A stretch of 64,000 nucleotides of DNA from Cranoglanis bouderius (taxonomy: Eukaryota > Chordata > Actinopteri > Siluriformes > Cranoglanididae): NCBI GenBank assembly GCA_023630585.1, contig CM042544.1:20594756-20658755 (forward strand), read 5' to 3'. The position numbers were made by a program, and so were the translations under genes. Below are positions 48,525 to 60,388 of this stretch, in pieces. Below the pieces are notes generated by a model. That model was given only the letters and a program-made list of their open reading frames with translations. It made no database searches and was not told the origin of the DNA. The stretch's first letter is position 1. The number at the start of each line of letters is the position of its first letter.

Positions 48525-50732
48525 GTGCCTTTCCTGACCTCCCTATAAATTGAAGCTTATTGCATTGCAGTTTATTGGTCTATATTCCTGGCTGTATTCA
48601 GGCAGTGAGAGAAGACCTCAGATAAAATGACTGTAGATCTCTGGCTTTATCTGTTTTAACTTCACTCCCTGCCAAGTATGTCTGTACTAACGAGGGTGAA
48701 GGGGAATTGAAAAAGCCCATCACAAATTAGATCCTCAAAAAACAATTATCATTAGTAGAGGATGAAGTTAAAGGAACTTGGCTGGGTGACCAGATTTTTA
48801 CAACTTAGGTTAACCTCCTTTTGTTCACATTTACTACCAAATAACAATGACCTACTTTCTAATACTCTAATGCTTTTTTTTCGTTTTGTTTTCTTTGGGA
48901 TGCTGCCAGAGAGTTGTGTACGTAAACCATTTTTTGTTCTTTGAATGTGTCGTCCCTGGAATCTTTTTCACCCTGGTCATCATCACAGATGTGATAGCTT
49001 TGTCTTAGTCCTTCTCCTTCGTTCTGTGTCTCATTAATCTAATTTAACTAAACAACTTGTAACAGCATTCAAGAGGCCTGACTTGCTCAAAGGACTGATT
49101 GGAATAAAGGGATGATGGGTGTGAAGGACCCATTACTCCAGATGAGAAGGAAGTCTGCCTCTTATGGGTTTAATGCTACAGCAGTGCCCACACAACCTGC
49201 CCATTAACGTAAGTGGCCCCTCAGGGCAATGGATTAGTCCTCTACCCTCTCTGTGAGAAAAGTGTGCACTCGTCAAGAAAGGACGGAGCTATTAAACTGC
49301 GTGGTTCTGATTGCCACTACTTGTTGCCGCATTGTCCATACCTAATCTACAGACCAACAGGACTTTAGCGGAGTGCTGTGATGTAAAATGATTGGTGTTT
49401 TCACATCACACAATTTAGCACATTGCACAATTTATTTTCTTGTTCAGGCCCCACGTTCCACACAACATGCCATCGTACTGCATTTTGCTTCATCACTCTA
49501 AACTGGAGCCATTTGTATATTTGTGATTTAATCAGACTAGTATAATGTGTGTTTCAGAATGGTAACTGTTTGGTGGCTGCTTCCTCTTGGAGAACTGATG
49601 ACTTAAAAACCAGCTGGCAAACACTAGTAACCATCTCGGTGGTGTAAAGTATGCTCTGCTAAATTTGTGTGGGGCCCCCAAACCTTTTCCCAGAGTGCCT
49701 TTGCCTGAAGCGGAGTATTCACTCCGTATTGAACAGTGCATAAAGTGGGTCTTAGCTGGATTAAGGCTTCTCTGAGCAAACCTCATGAGCTGTTAAGGCA
49801 ATGTAGAAAAACCGGCTTGATCAGCTGCATTGACAGAACTTGGCAGAATCCTGTGTTTAACTCAGCCTGAACACTCATGCTATCTCACGATTATATGACG
49901 CAAACATGTCTACATTGCTGAAGCCACTGATAAGATCTGTGTGTGATTGCAATGTTGCTTTGCTGTCCTACAGTATAATTCATGGCATCTCTATTTTTAA
50001 CCCATTAGTATTTTTTTTTATTTAGTAACCCATTAGAACTTCAGGTCAAATGATTATTTGAATATATTTGAATTTTTCTGTAAAGCAGTGCCTTAGCTTT
50101 AACATTTGCTGACCTGCTTGCCTGATTTAGAGATGTTAGTCAGCAAGCCTGGATATTATCTCTCACGCTTTGCCTGGGGCTTATTTACAGCCTTCACGTA
50201 TTCTTTTGATTCCGATGATTTGCATGCTGAAGTCCCGCAGCTCTGCTAAAACAGCAGCACTGTATTAATTGTTTCTTGTTGCGATCAACAGCAGTGTATT
50301 TATTTTTTTCCTTTTTTTTTTTTCCTCATCCCCTAAGCGGCTAATGCTCGAATATTTGCAGAAAATTAGCCGCTTCAGGGCTTTGGCACAAATATCTTCG
50401 AGAGTGTGCGTGGGTGTGTGTGCCACCAAGGACACATGGAACACCAGAAGCGTTATGACCCGCACTACCCCTCGTACTTGTACACTTGAGAAGATTGATT
50501 TTTTTTGATTGCTGAACAATATCTCCGCTGCTGTAGCTGTGCAGAAATTAACCCCCTCTATGCAATCAGAGGTTGAACAATGTTCACTCTTATGACCTGC
50601 ACCTCCACAGTGATGAATAACCTTACAATGGAGTCTGACATGGCCTGATACTGCTACTAAATCTCCAAATGCAGAGACCTCTGCTTGATAGCATTGAGAA
50701 ATTGATGTAGGTTTTTGTTGGGGAGTGAAGAC
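48520..50732. other. presumed intronic unique stretch
   Basis: Nothing recognisable. The minus-strand frame 50,265-50,744 (159 codons) contains low-complexity K-rich sequence from a T tract and lacks any family motif. Confidence 0.4.
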
Positions 50733-51320
50733 AGGGGTGGACAAATCACTAGCCCGGGTGTCTAGGACAAGCAGATATCATGCCTGGGCTGTAAGGTTTT
50801 ATTCATAGTTGCACAGGGGACAAGTACGGCAGCCAAAGAAAGAGGAAAAAAAACAACTTTCCATAATTTACATTTCTGCTGTTTTAGAAATTCAAAATAG
50901 TACAGCATTTTAACATCAAATCATCTGCTTCCAGAGCTTGAAATTATTTTTAAAAATATCTTTTTATAAGCTATAAAAAGATATTGCAATACACATGATT
51001 GTATTAGAAAAATGTATTGTGACATAATTCAGCATGATATTGATAAAACCATCATATCATCCATTCCTACACAGAATACTACATCCCAACTTTTTGTTGA
51101 GTCCACGAACATGATATGCTACATGATCATGCACACTTTTTTTTTTTTTTCTCTTGGCCACTATTAATACACTGAACTAACTAATTAAGTCATCATCAAT
51201 TATTACATCATGATCAACACTTTTAGCCTAGACAATTAGGTTTGCAGGCAACCAAAACGTGGGACTGGGCAAGCATACTGGAGCTTTTACTTGCCCGGTG
51301 GGCTAACTAATGAATTTATT
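50733..51320. mobile_element. possible decayed DNA transposon
   Basis: The left part has GGGGTGGACAAATCACTAGC then CCGGGTGTCTAGGACAAGC. The right part has ACTTGCCCGGTGGGCTAACT. The core CTAGCCCGGGTG and the reverse of TTGCCCGGTGGGCTA are loosely inverted. I associate these phrases with a fish repeat, but the interior is heavily decayed and no target duplication is evident. Confidence 0.35.
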
Positions 51321-53563
51321 ATTTGATGATTCATCTGCAAGTTGTCTTTCTATCTGCATATATTTCATGTTCACCACTTTCCCAATAACTGTATTGTACA
51401 TAAAGAAGGAGCTGAGAAGTGGAGTGCCTCTAAAAACACACCTGTATGTTCGAGTGGGGAATGAAGGAGAAGCCAAGTGAACTTGAACAGAAGGGGGAAA
51501 CGATGGATAGATAATGAGAAATCAGGAAACCTTATACTCCACATAACTTCTCTCATGCTGGTTGAGGACTTCTCTCAGCTCGGACACCTGCCCTCCACAC
51601 CAGATCATCCAGCTCTCGCTGTGTATCTCTTGGTCTCAATACCATCTTGCTTTTGTTTGGATTTCATCTGGAGAATTCATCCACATAATGTTTTTTTTTA
51701 TTTTTTTTGTCTCTCTCCTCATCCCATTGATACTCCCACCCATGAATTGCTCTCTCAGATATTACAGTTGGACCCAACTTTTAGAGTGTCCAAGAACTCT
51801 GCTGCCTGCATTACCTCCTGCCAAGCCATACCTGCTCTTCATACCCATAATAATCACGCCAGGGCAACTGGGAAAATGGAGAGTCTTGTTTGAGGGGGTT
51901 TCAGAATGAACAGTAATTTTCCCCTCCATTTCGAAACTTGATGCTTTTGACAAAAAGAATATCTTTACTGCTCACTATTAGAACGACTCACAACTCAGGA
52001 CCACCATCTGTGTTACCATGGAGATTGTAGGTTCTATTCTTCCGAAGTGGAGCACTCCAATTCTGTTGCTCTCTAATTGGCCTGTGATATTGTAGGATAG
52101 AGCAGCTTCAGATGGAGCATTTGGCACCTTTATCATTGATGCTAGACAACTTGTTTTCTTCAATCTCAGGGCTTCGAGAGGTGAGGTAAAAAGAAGAGTC
52201 ACGTTAAGGGCCAGAATGCACCCTGCTGCTCTCCAAAGGTGCACTCCTTTAATCTGCAAAAGGAGTGCTAAAAGTTCATGCTCAAACCACTTTCAGAGTT
52301 TCAATATTATTACATCATTATCATCGTTATATTGTAGATATGGAAGATTTATATCTTCTTTTTTTTTTTTGAGGTACAGTTAAAAGTTTAAAGTTTAAAG
52401 CTGCAGGATATATTATGGAATTTAGCACTCTGTAGTAGAAAAATGCTATTGTATGGTACTTGGGGAAGAAAGTTTAGTAACATGGGTTATGCTGTGTCAT
52501 TCTATACAGAACAGATTAATTTCATGGCTGCAAGTGCAGTTCAGTAGCATTTCTGAGATAATTCAAGGCTGTCTCGCAAATCTCATAACACACACTAAGC
52601 AGTATGCCTGAGTAATAATGACACCAATGGTGTACTTACATACTAGTTAGTAGGTAGATAGTATGCAGTCTGGTATGTGGACCCAAGTATGTGTGTCACT
52701 TGCTTGGTACTACAGAAAGTTTATAAGAATAAAATATCTGTGACTGTCATAGTTACTAAGTACCAAGTGAAAGAACTAAACCTCCCAGTTGCTCTGTTGT
52801 AAATAACAGCACACTGTTGTGTTGGAAGCATTGATGGCTCTGCAAATTCAGTAGAGGAACCAGAGGTTTTGTTAAAAGCTACTTTTTTGCAAGCTACTTA
52901 AGCACAGAGAACAAAACTGTCTTGTCTGGTTGCTTCTGATGCATGTATTGTTCTTACCTGATATATTTATAGCCACCTGTTGTCTGTTCTTCATATATTT
53001 TATCATCTAATCTGTGTATTTTGTGCTCAAGCTTGTTGACGGAATTATGCGTGAGCCGCATAGTATGCTAGCTAAGACACAGTAATAAATAAACACACAG
53101 AGACAAGTGGGCAAATTAAATCAACCACCTGATGTAAGGCTTCGAAATGCGAAAATACACCCCAGCACTTCCCATTACTCACTAGCTGGCTATCATGAGT
53201 TCTCTCCAGAGAACAACTCCAGAACTGGATAATGATACAAATTCGTTAATGATCATGAATCAAAGGGTGGAAAAAAGCTGAAGTCTATCAGTCCTGAATT
53301 CATTTTCCTCATCCATATTTGCTTTGTTTACTCTCACTTTCTCTTTCTCCGTTCATTGGCTGAAGGCTTCTTTCATGTTGGGGGTGTGGTGATGTTTGAT
53401 GTGTCTGAGCTGAACAAAATTTTCCTCCAATTCTTATCTGACACACCTGCAATTTTTAGGGTCACCCAGAGGAACAGGAACATCATATTGTAAAGTTTTC
53501 TATATTTTTTGCTTTAGAACTCCCCCCCCACCAAACTCTATATATAGTAATATAATCTATATA
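51321..53563. other. presumed intronic unique stretch
   Basis: No exon or clear repeat. The 138- and 115-codon overlapping frames near 51.5-51.9 kb lie in different frames of one stretch and show no domain. Confidence 0.4.
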
Positions 53564-53769
53564 TCCCCTGATGGTTTTGTACGTTTGCCCACTGACAAAG
53601 AAATGATCAGTCTATAATTTTAATGGTAGGTATATTTTTAACAGTGAAGACGGAATAACAACGAAAAAATCTAGAAAAACGCATTTCAAAAAAGTTATAA
53701 ATTAATTTGCATTTTAATGAGTGAAATAAGTATTTGATCCCCTATCAATCAGCAAGATTTCTGGCTCCC

Positions 53770-53865
53770 AGGTGTCTTTTACAAAGGTAATGAGCTGAGA
53801 TTAGGAGCACTCCCTTTAAGAGAGTGCTCCTAATCTCAGCTTGTTACCTGTACAAAAAGACACCT
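53770..53865. repeat. 43-bp-arm hairpin in the transposon leader
   Basis: The left arm 53,770-53,812 and right arm 53,822-53,865 pair with only a few mismatches around a 9-base loop. The core GAGTGCTCCTAATCTCAGC is perfectly paired. It lies 43 bp upstream of the transposase start. It may be an internal transposase-binding or transcript-folding element, or simply a family relic. Confidence 0.9.
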
Positions 53866-53908
53866 GTCCACAGAAGCAATCAATCAATCAGATTCCAAAC
53901 TCTCCACC

Positions 53909-54947
53909 ATGGCCAAGACCAAAGAGCTGTCCAAGAATGTCAGGGACAAGATTGTAGACCTACACAAGGCTGGAATGGGCTACAAGACCATCGCCAAGCA
54001 GCTTGGTGAGAAGGTGACAACAGTTGGTGCGATTATTCGCAAATGGAAGAATCACAAAATAACTGTCAGTCTCCCTCGGTCTGGGGCTCCATGCAAGATC
54101 TCACCTCGTGGAGTTTCAATGATCATGAGAATGGTGAGGACTCGGGAGGATCTTGTTAATGATCTCAAGGCAGCTGGGACCATAGTCACCAAGAAAACAA
54201 TTGGTAACGTACTACACCGTGAAGGACTGAAATCCTGCAGCGCCGCAAGGTCCCCCTGCTCAAGAAAGCACATGTACAGGCCCGTCTGAAGTTTGCCAGT
54301 GAACATCTGAATGATTCAGAGGAGAACTGGGTGAAAGTGTTGTGGTCAGATGAGACCAAAATCGAGCTCTTTGGCATCAACTCAACTCGCCGTGTTTGGA
54401 GGAGGAGGAATGCTGCCTATGACCCCAAGAGCACCATCCCCACCGTCATACATGGAGGTGGGAACATTATGCTTTGGGGGTGTTTTTCTGCTAAGGGGAC
54501 AGGACAACTGCACCGCATCAAAGGGACGATGGACGGGGCCGTGTACCATCAAATCTTGGGTGAGAACCTCCTTCCCTCAGCCAGGGCATTGAAAATGGGT
54601 CGTGGATGGGTATTCCAGCATGACAAGGACCTAAAACACACAGCCAAGTCAACAAAGGAGTGGTTCAAGAAGAAGCACATTAAGGTCCTGGAGTGGCCTA
54701 GCCAGTCTCCAGACCTTAATCCCATAGAAAATCTGTGGAGGGAGCTGAAGGTTCGAGTTGCCAAACGTCAGCCTCGAGACCTTAATGACTTGGAGAGGAT
54801 CTGCAAAGAGGAGTGGGACAAAATCCCTCCTGAGATGTGTGCAAACCTGGTGGACAACTTCAAGAAACGTCTGACCTCTGTGGTTGCCAACCAGGTTTTG
54901 CCACCAAGTACAAGTCGAAGGAGTCAAATACTTATTTCACTCATTAA
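53909..54947 (+). pseudogene. Tc1-like transposase, two 1-base deletions
   Basis: The start ATG sits in an ideal context (CCACCATGG). Residues about 10-50 form a paired-like helix-turn-helix (VRDKIVDLHKAGMGYKTIAK). After a decayed AT-hook-like SLPRSGAPCK comes the second helix-turn-helix (DLVNDLKAAGTIVTKKTIG). Near 54,243, within TGCAGCGCCGCAAGG, a base is missing, so the frame changes and the first reading ends at 54,289. The next frame (from 54,331) has VLWSDETKIELFG with the first aspartate, HGGGNIMLWGCFSAKGTG, VFQHDKDLKHTAKS with the second aspartate, and WPSQSPDLNPIENLW with the glutamate exactly 35 residues later (DD34E). Near 54,893 another base is missing, which hides the expected stop at 54,945. 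Allowing for both, the length is about 346 residues, normal for the family. The usual HDNDPKH reads HDKDLKH. Confidence 0.93.
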
Positions 54948-55114
54948 AATGCAAATCATTTATAACTTTTTTGAAATGCGTTTTTCAGGATTGTTTTGTT
55001 GTTATTCTGTCTCTCACTGTTAAAATACACCTACCATTAAAATTATAGACTGATCATTTCTTTGTCAGTGGGCAAACGTACAAAATCAGCAGGGGATCAA
55101 ATAATTTTTCCCTC

Positions 55115-55116
<2 letters not shown>

Positions 55117-55171
<55 letters not shown>

Positions 55172-55191
55172 ATATATATATATATATATAA
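55117..55191. repeat. compound (TG)n(TA)n abutting the transposon end
   Basis: It starts at the last base of the Tc1 terminal repeat and runs about 75 bp, TG first and TA last. Tc1 elements insert at TA, so insertion into or beside this tract is plausible. Confidence 0.97.
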
Positions 55192-57126
55192 TTAAATTTT
55201 TTTTTTTCCATTTTCAACAATAAATACCTTTACTTTTAAGTGCCATTAAAGCCAGTTGCATTTGCACATCATGCCTTTGTATAATAGTGTGTATTATGAC
55301 TTTATTAGTTAAAGTGGTAAAGTGAAACTGGGAATACCTGCTACGCAATCCATTTAACAGCACAATGGACTGCAGGGTTCCAAAGCTAACTGCATTCAAA
55401 AGGAAAATGGCACGCCAAGCTGCAAAGATTTCATGCTGCTAGCCCTGGACCTTTCTTATTTAGGGGATGTAATGTGTCTGGTTGTTCTCTCATGCTGATG
55501 TATGGTGATATTGGCCTAGATTGAGGGATCTTGCCGTGCTAACAGCACCACTAACCTGCTCTCACATAGCCTCAGGCTCCTGCTGCAGGCCACGTGCTGT
55601 CCGCTGTCCGGAAGCACCACGTGAACAAGTGCTCGAACCTCCCTGTCGTAGGGCCTGTGGGACAATGAGAAAAGAGGAGGAGGAAATGAAGGGATCAATG
55701 GTGTCGATTTAGTGGTTGGGGAGCACAGCTCACACCTTCATCTAAGACAGAAAGAACGAGGGACCTCCTGCTAGCAGAGAGGAGGTGGTGAATATTTGTG
55801 ACTGTAGCACACTTTTTGGAAAGTACGGTCAGCTAGAGCTAGATGAGGAACTTTCAGAGTGCTGTATCAGAGAGAGAGAGAAAGGTTTAAATGGGTGTAC
55901 ACAGCCAATTGCAAATTCTCTTCTGTGTTTCTTATTGTATCTCAAATGTCTAGTTTGCATAATGCAACAGAGGGCTGAATTAAACATGGAGGCAGGGCAT
56001 AAAATCTGAACTTTGCGGCGTAGCATTTTGGTGGTTGTTTAACAGTGGGTTTTATAATGTGCTAAAGACAGCGTGGTAACAGAGCTGGGACCCACACTTT
56101 TTTTATGACTTCCTCAGATGGTGGTTAGAGCTACTGGTGTTTTATATTCCTCCAGTACCTACTCTCTTTGTGCGCATGTACTTGCACATGCATGCATAAC
56201 AGCCCAAGAAATGCCAGACAAGGCCAGGCTTGTGTTGAATTTCTCTGAAAATACTAAGGACATATCTTCATTTTGTATCAAAGCCAATCAGTGAGCCAAG
56301 TTTAATAAGTCAGTCTCCTTTTGCACGTTCTCATACACGCATCCGTAGATTATTCCACCCTATTCCAGTCCTCACTTTCAAATGGTAATACTGACTGCTC
56401 GAGCACGTTGGAGTGTTCAGGCCTGACATCAATACATTGCTTGAAACCTCTTTTCAGCTTGAAGAGATGTTGGGAATATGCTCCTTTTCTAAAGATTTCT
56501 AAATAGCGAGATCACTGTTTCTATCCCACACCTACATTCCTCACTGTATAATCTTATGTAAGTTTCTAATCCAGACAGGTTTTTTGGTTAATTAGAGGTT
56601 TGAACTTGTTGAAATGTTTAAACGGATTGTGTTTCTATAGCCAAGATATCTATATGCAGGTCTTAGAAAACATGCAAACAGTAATCCCTCTGGGTTTATG
56701 AGGACTGGAGATAGCGTGCGACCGCGTGCTTACCTTTTGTCCCCAGAGCCCCTGAAAACACATAAATAATGGGACACCTTCACCACAGTTCTTTCAGCAC
56801 TTTTTGGCCATTTACTTTCCTAGTTTTCTTTACCGAGCAGATCCTGACATGAAAAAGACATTACTGCACTTAGATTTGCTCGCATGCTGAAGATTTTGTC
56901 TTGACTCCTCCAGGGTAACCTTTGAGACCTCGTAGGGCTTACGAGAAACACTTGCTGAATATTTGATGTACAGGGTTAAATTGTGTTACCAACCCTTGAA
57001 CATTTCACTTCTTTGTGGAGAGGGTCTATGGGGATCACACTAAACTCAACAAATGCTAGCGGCGTGATTTGCAGTGCATATGTTCAGAAAGTGTCCCTCT
57101 CTCGCTGATTTGCTGGCCACCTGCAG
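55192..57126. other. presumed intronic unique stretch
   Basis: No recognisable gene or transposon. The balanced block at 55,440-55,780 is CNE-like. Small frames on both strands have no family features. Confidence 0.4.
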
Positions 57127-57270
57127 GTTCAAGGTCTGATGGATTTCAGTGCGGTGAAAGGACTCCCCCATGGCTACACAGCTCCGATCAAAACCCAGCA
57201 TCTGCCTCACTACGTCTATCCAGATCCCCTCTCTATATTCAGCACTCATTATAGAGGCATAAATAAGTAA
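57127..57270 (+). other. candidate terminal exon or CNE with open frame
   Basis: After the acceptor-like CCACCTGCAG, an open frame of 47 codons reads VQGLMDFSAVKGLPHGYT, then APIKTQHLPHYVYPDP, then LSIFSTHYRGINK and a stop. The codons have balanced, non-repetitive composition. The pyrimidine tract before the acceptor is weak, an in-frame stop lies just upstream, and I recognise no protein. The sequence continues into an AT-rich block (57,270-57,480) that looks like a conserved non-coding element, so the frame may be incidental. Confidence 0.18.
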
Positions 57271-57900
57271 TTCAGGATCAATGAGGAGGGGCAAGGAGCA
57301 GTGGGAGCACTGGGAACTCTCGATGGAGCCCCATTTGAATATGGAGCTTTGTGATTCTTCTTTCTCTCTCTCTCCCTTTGTGTCTGACTGCTCTCAGCTC
57401 CCAAATGAATCTCTCATGATGTAAATTGCTCATAATTTATGGATGGGTCATGATGGAATTGACAGGAAGCTTTTTTTAATTCCTTTTTCCACGTTATGAT
57501 GGCTGCCTCTAGAGATATGAATATGGTCCTGAATAAATGTGTGTGTGTGTGTGTGTGTGAGCATAGCAGGCCTGGCTCTCTCACACATGATGTTCTTATC
57601 TTGGCCATCAGCACTTCCCCGGGGCTGCCACCGCTTCCTTCCCCCCTTCTTCACCTTGGCATCTGTCTCCTCCAGGCCTCAGAAGTCTCTAATTGACTTT
57701 TCAGCTGTGTGAGGCATAATTGAGTTTTAATCACCGTTTTACATTCTGTTTTGATATTCAAATCAGCCATGTCATCTGAGAGACGAGCCAGCCGCTCGCT
57801 CACTTTCTCCAATGCTGCACCCATGTGCCACGTCTGATTAGGCCTTTCACGTTAAGGCCTGATCCCCAGTCAGCTGGAGACACATACAGTATTCACCACC
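57271..57900. promoter_or_regulatory. candidate conserved non-coding block
   Basis: Two stretches, about 57,270-57,480 and 57,680-57,880, have homeodomain-like cores (CATAATTTATGG, TCTAATTGAC, GCATAATTGAG, TTTTAATCACC) in otherwise balanced unique sequence. This is the texture of developmental enhancers, judged by eye. A short (GT)n at 57,539-57,559 separates them. Confidence 0.28.
57539..57559. repeat. (GT)n, short
   Basis: About 21 bp of perfect GT. Confidence 0.95.
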
Positions 57901-58849
57901 AAGGTCTCGTAGACAAAGCACCACTAATGGCGTCCCACACTTATTCACAGTAAATACCAATTACCTCCCGACAACTCCAAAATCTGCTCAGTCCGATGAA
58001 GGACTGTGAAGGTGGGTAGGTGTTTTATATTTGCACATTTCATGAAAAGCTGTAAGTAGTCAGGACTTCTGAAATGGATGAGCAGAGTAATGATGAAGGA
58101 TGAAGATGCAGAGTAACTTTCCATACTGAGTCATTTTGAACAGACTTATAACTGCTCTCTTAAGAGGACATACAGGTGGGAGAAGAGTCTGCCATTCCTT
58201 CCTCCACTTCAGAAGTTCACAAGGTCAGCTCACTGCTTTCTGATCAGGAAAACAGATCTCATACTCATTCTCAATCGGGGAGATTAAGCCACATTGCAGC
58301 AAGCGTCGACCAGACCGAAGCACACTGCTCATTACTGGGCTTCTGTTCGACACACAAAAACCAATTAAGTCCCAGTCAAAGACTCGAGTCATGATTACTA
58401 AAGCATATGGTGCGTGAGCAGAGGTTGTGCTGGTGCAGAAGATAATGTGATTTGTATTAGCCATGTTGTGCCAAGTGTAATTAGTATTAACTCTGGTACC
58501 TTCTATCAGTCATGTTAGGATATCTGAAATGTGTTAAAAAGTATACACCAATCTTCTGATTGCTGTTTGTCTTGCAGTGTCAGTGGTAAACACATGCTAG
58601 TCTGGGAAGTAATCAAGTCTTATCTTTCCAGGTTTATTTCTCAGATTATAATCCCAGAGCTGCATTATAATTCAGCGGTGTTTGCTGAATGTGCAACACT
58701 GAAATCTGGGGGGACGTTTAGAGATTTCTGTGGAGACTTGCGAAGACAAGTATGTGCATGCAAAGCTCTCAAAATGAATCTCACACTAGGATGAAATGCA
58801 GAACCAGATTGTAAACCATTCAGTCTGGACAGGTCCTTTTCTCTCACTG

Positions 58850-58852
<3 letters not shown>

Positions 58853-58903
<51 letters not shown>
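58853..58903. repeat. (CA)n microsatellite beside a Tc1 relic
   Basis: About 51 bp of perfect CA, ending about 25 bp left of the transposon relic at 58,929. Confidence 0.98.
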
Positions 58904-58905
<2 letters not shown>

Positions 58906-58928
58906 GTTTTTCATGCACAGAAATGCAT

Positions 58929-59101
58929 ATATACCCACACTAGCCACTTTTTTTAGGAACACTTGTACACCTGAACACTTGTACACAGTGTAAAAAACTT
59001 CAGTTAAGGTTCACACCGAACATCAGAATGGGGGGTAAAATGCGGTTTGAGCATTTCAGAAACTGATCTCCTGGGTCTTCTGATCTTCTGATCTTCTCAC
59101 A

Positions 59102-59140
<39 letters not shown>

Positions 59141-59262
59141 AGTTTACACAGAATGGTGTGAACAAACAAAAAAAAATCCAGTGCCAGTTCTGCAAGTGGA
59201 AGCACAATGCTGATAAGAGAGGTCAGAGAACAACCAGATTGGTTAAACTGAAAGGAAAGCTT
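58929..59262 (+). pseudogene. Tc1-like family A relic with poly-T insertion
   Basis: The left end shows a decayed terminal repeat (TAGCCACTTTTTTTAGGAAC). Then come the start region CATCAGAATGGGGGGTAAAA, the phrase GAGCATTTCAGAAACTGATC and, after a 34-T run, GAGTTTACACAGAATGGTG, GCCAGTTCTGCAAGTGGAAG and CAGAGAACAACCAGATTGG. These are the DNA-binding half of the same family found on the minus strand at 14,338 and 25,720. The frame is lost by the poly-T insertion and small indels, and the copy stops before the catalytic core. TCTTCTGA is tandemly repeated just before the T tract. Confidence 0.8.
59106..59139. repeat. poly-T (34) inside a Tc1 relic
   Basis: It interrupts the family A sequence between ACACAGG and GAGTTTACAC. 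A run this long is unusual for a transposase gene and could reflect either insertion of a reverse-oriented retroposon tail or slippage. Confidence 0.95.
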
Positions 59263-60228
59263 TGCATTTAGGAGGCTCTCTTCCTTTCTGTACTGATTGG
59301 GACTGAATACAGTTTGGCTCTGGTTTTGGACTGGTGAGTCCACTGTCTTTATTGATCTTCTACCTCTAGCTCATTCAGTTTACTCCTAGGCTTCACACTC
59401 TAAAACACTGTAGCAGCTTTCTAGCATAATGCACTGCTTCCAAGAAGGGCAGGACTATATAACAATAATTAAGATGTTTAATATATTCTGTATTGTTTTA
59501 TTATACACAGTCATAACAAGCTGAGTAAATCTAGCTTTTTGTGGTGAGTTTTGGTCAAACTTTGCTCTCAATTGGAATCTCCATGGTAGCAGGATTATGC
59601 CAATTTTCTGTGCATTAATGATCTTGTGCTTCTTGGTGTCTCTGCCCTTTTGGAAGAATGATAACGAGGCCTGCCATTTGAAAGGCCAAAGTGTGTATCC
59701 ATTCTCCTCCTGGCAGCCTGCTCCTGTTACTCATGCTTTTTGTCGCTCAGCTGCCCTCCCTCCAGGCCCGCATGTCTATCTCTCTGCAGTTCCTGCCTGC
59801 ATTCTGTGAACAGCTAGTGTGTGTGTGCACCTTTTAAACAACAGCATTACAGGGTCTAAAAAGGGCAACAATTTCCTTTCAGTCTTTTTGTATCCATCTT
59901 TCTTTTTTATTTATTTATTTCTCCGTGAACCAGTTTCCGCTCAATTGCCTAGATTGTAATCTTATTCTGCCCAAAAGGCCGGCTGAAAATGAAGCTGTAC
60001 ATCATAGATAGCCGTGTGAGTGAGAGAAAAAGACAGATTTAGGATGGGAGAGAGTGCACGTTGAGAAAGAAGAAGAGCAAGCGGTGGAAGACAGAGAGCA
60101 AAGGAAGAAGCCGATCAAGCACCAGACAGATGGGAGCGGTAAATAAGTGCTCATATCCAGAAATGGCTTGCTTTCCTATTGGCCTCTCTACCCATCCAAC
60201 CCACAGTTTCTTGTTAGAGGGAAGCAGC

Positions 60229-60272
<44 letters not shown>

Positions 60273-60357
60273 TTCCCTTATTGCTGTCTGGGCATCATTA
60301 ACATTCTGATTCTGCTGTGCACTCCTCCCGGCATGCTTCTCCAAAGCCTTATTCAGC

Positions 60358-60388
<31 letters not shown>

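Larger units (their letters stand above)
53564..55117 (+). mobile_element. near-complete Tc1-like transposon with long terminal repeats
   Basis: Inverted terminal regions of about 180-190 bp bound the element. The left runs from TCCCCTGATGGTTTTGTACG (53,565) to about 53,743. The right runs from about 54,926 to CCCTCACTG (55,117). Shared inner words are ATGATCAGTCTATAAT, AACGCATTTCAAAAAAGTT and TTTTAATGAGTGAAATAAG. The right outermost 23 bp or so, ending CCCTCACTG, has no counterpart on the left, where ATATATAGTAATATAATC precedes the match. The left tip has therefore been lost or replaced, and no TA duplication can be shown. A hairpin leader (53,770-53,865) and one transposase gene fill the interior. 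This is the best-preserved transposon of the window. Confidence 0.93.

Noticed and set aside
50265..50744. 159-codon minus-strand frame
   Set aside because: It includes a lysine-rich stretch from a T tract and shows no family motif. A decayed repeat begins at its right end.
51477..51909. 138- and 115-codon overlapping plus-strand frames
   Set aside because: Two different frames of the same stretch are open. The NSAACITS piece faintly recalls LINE reverse-transcriptase tails, but nothing around it supports that.
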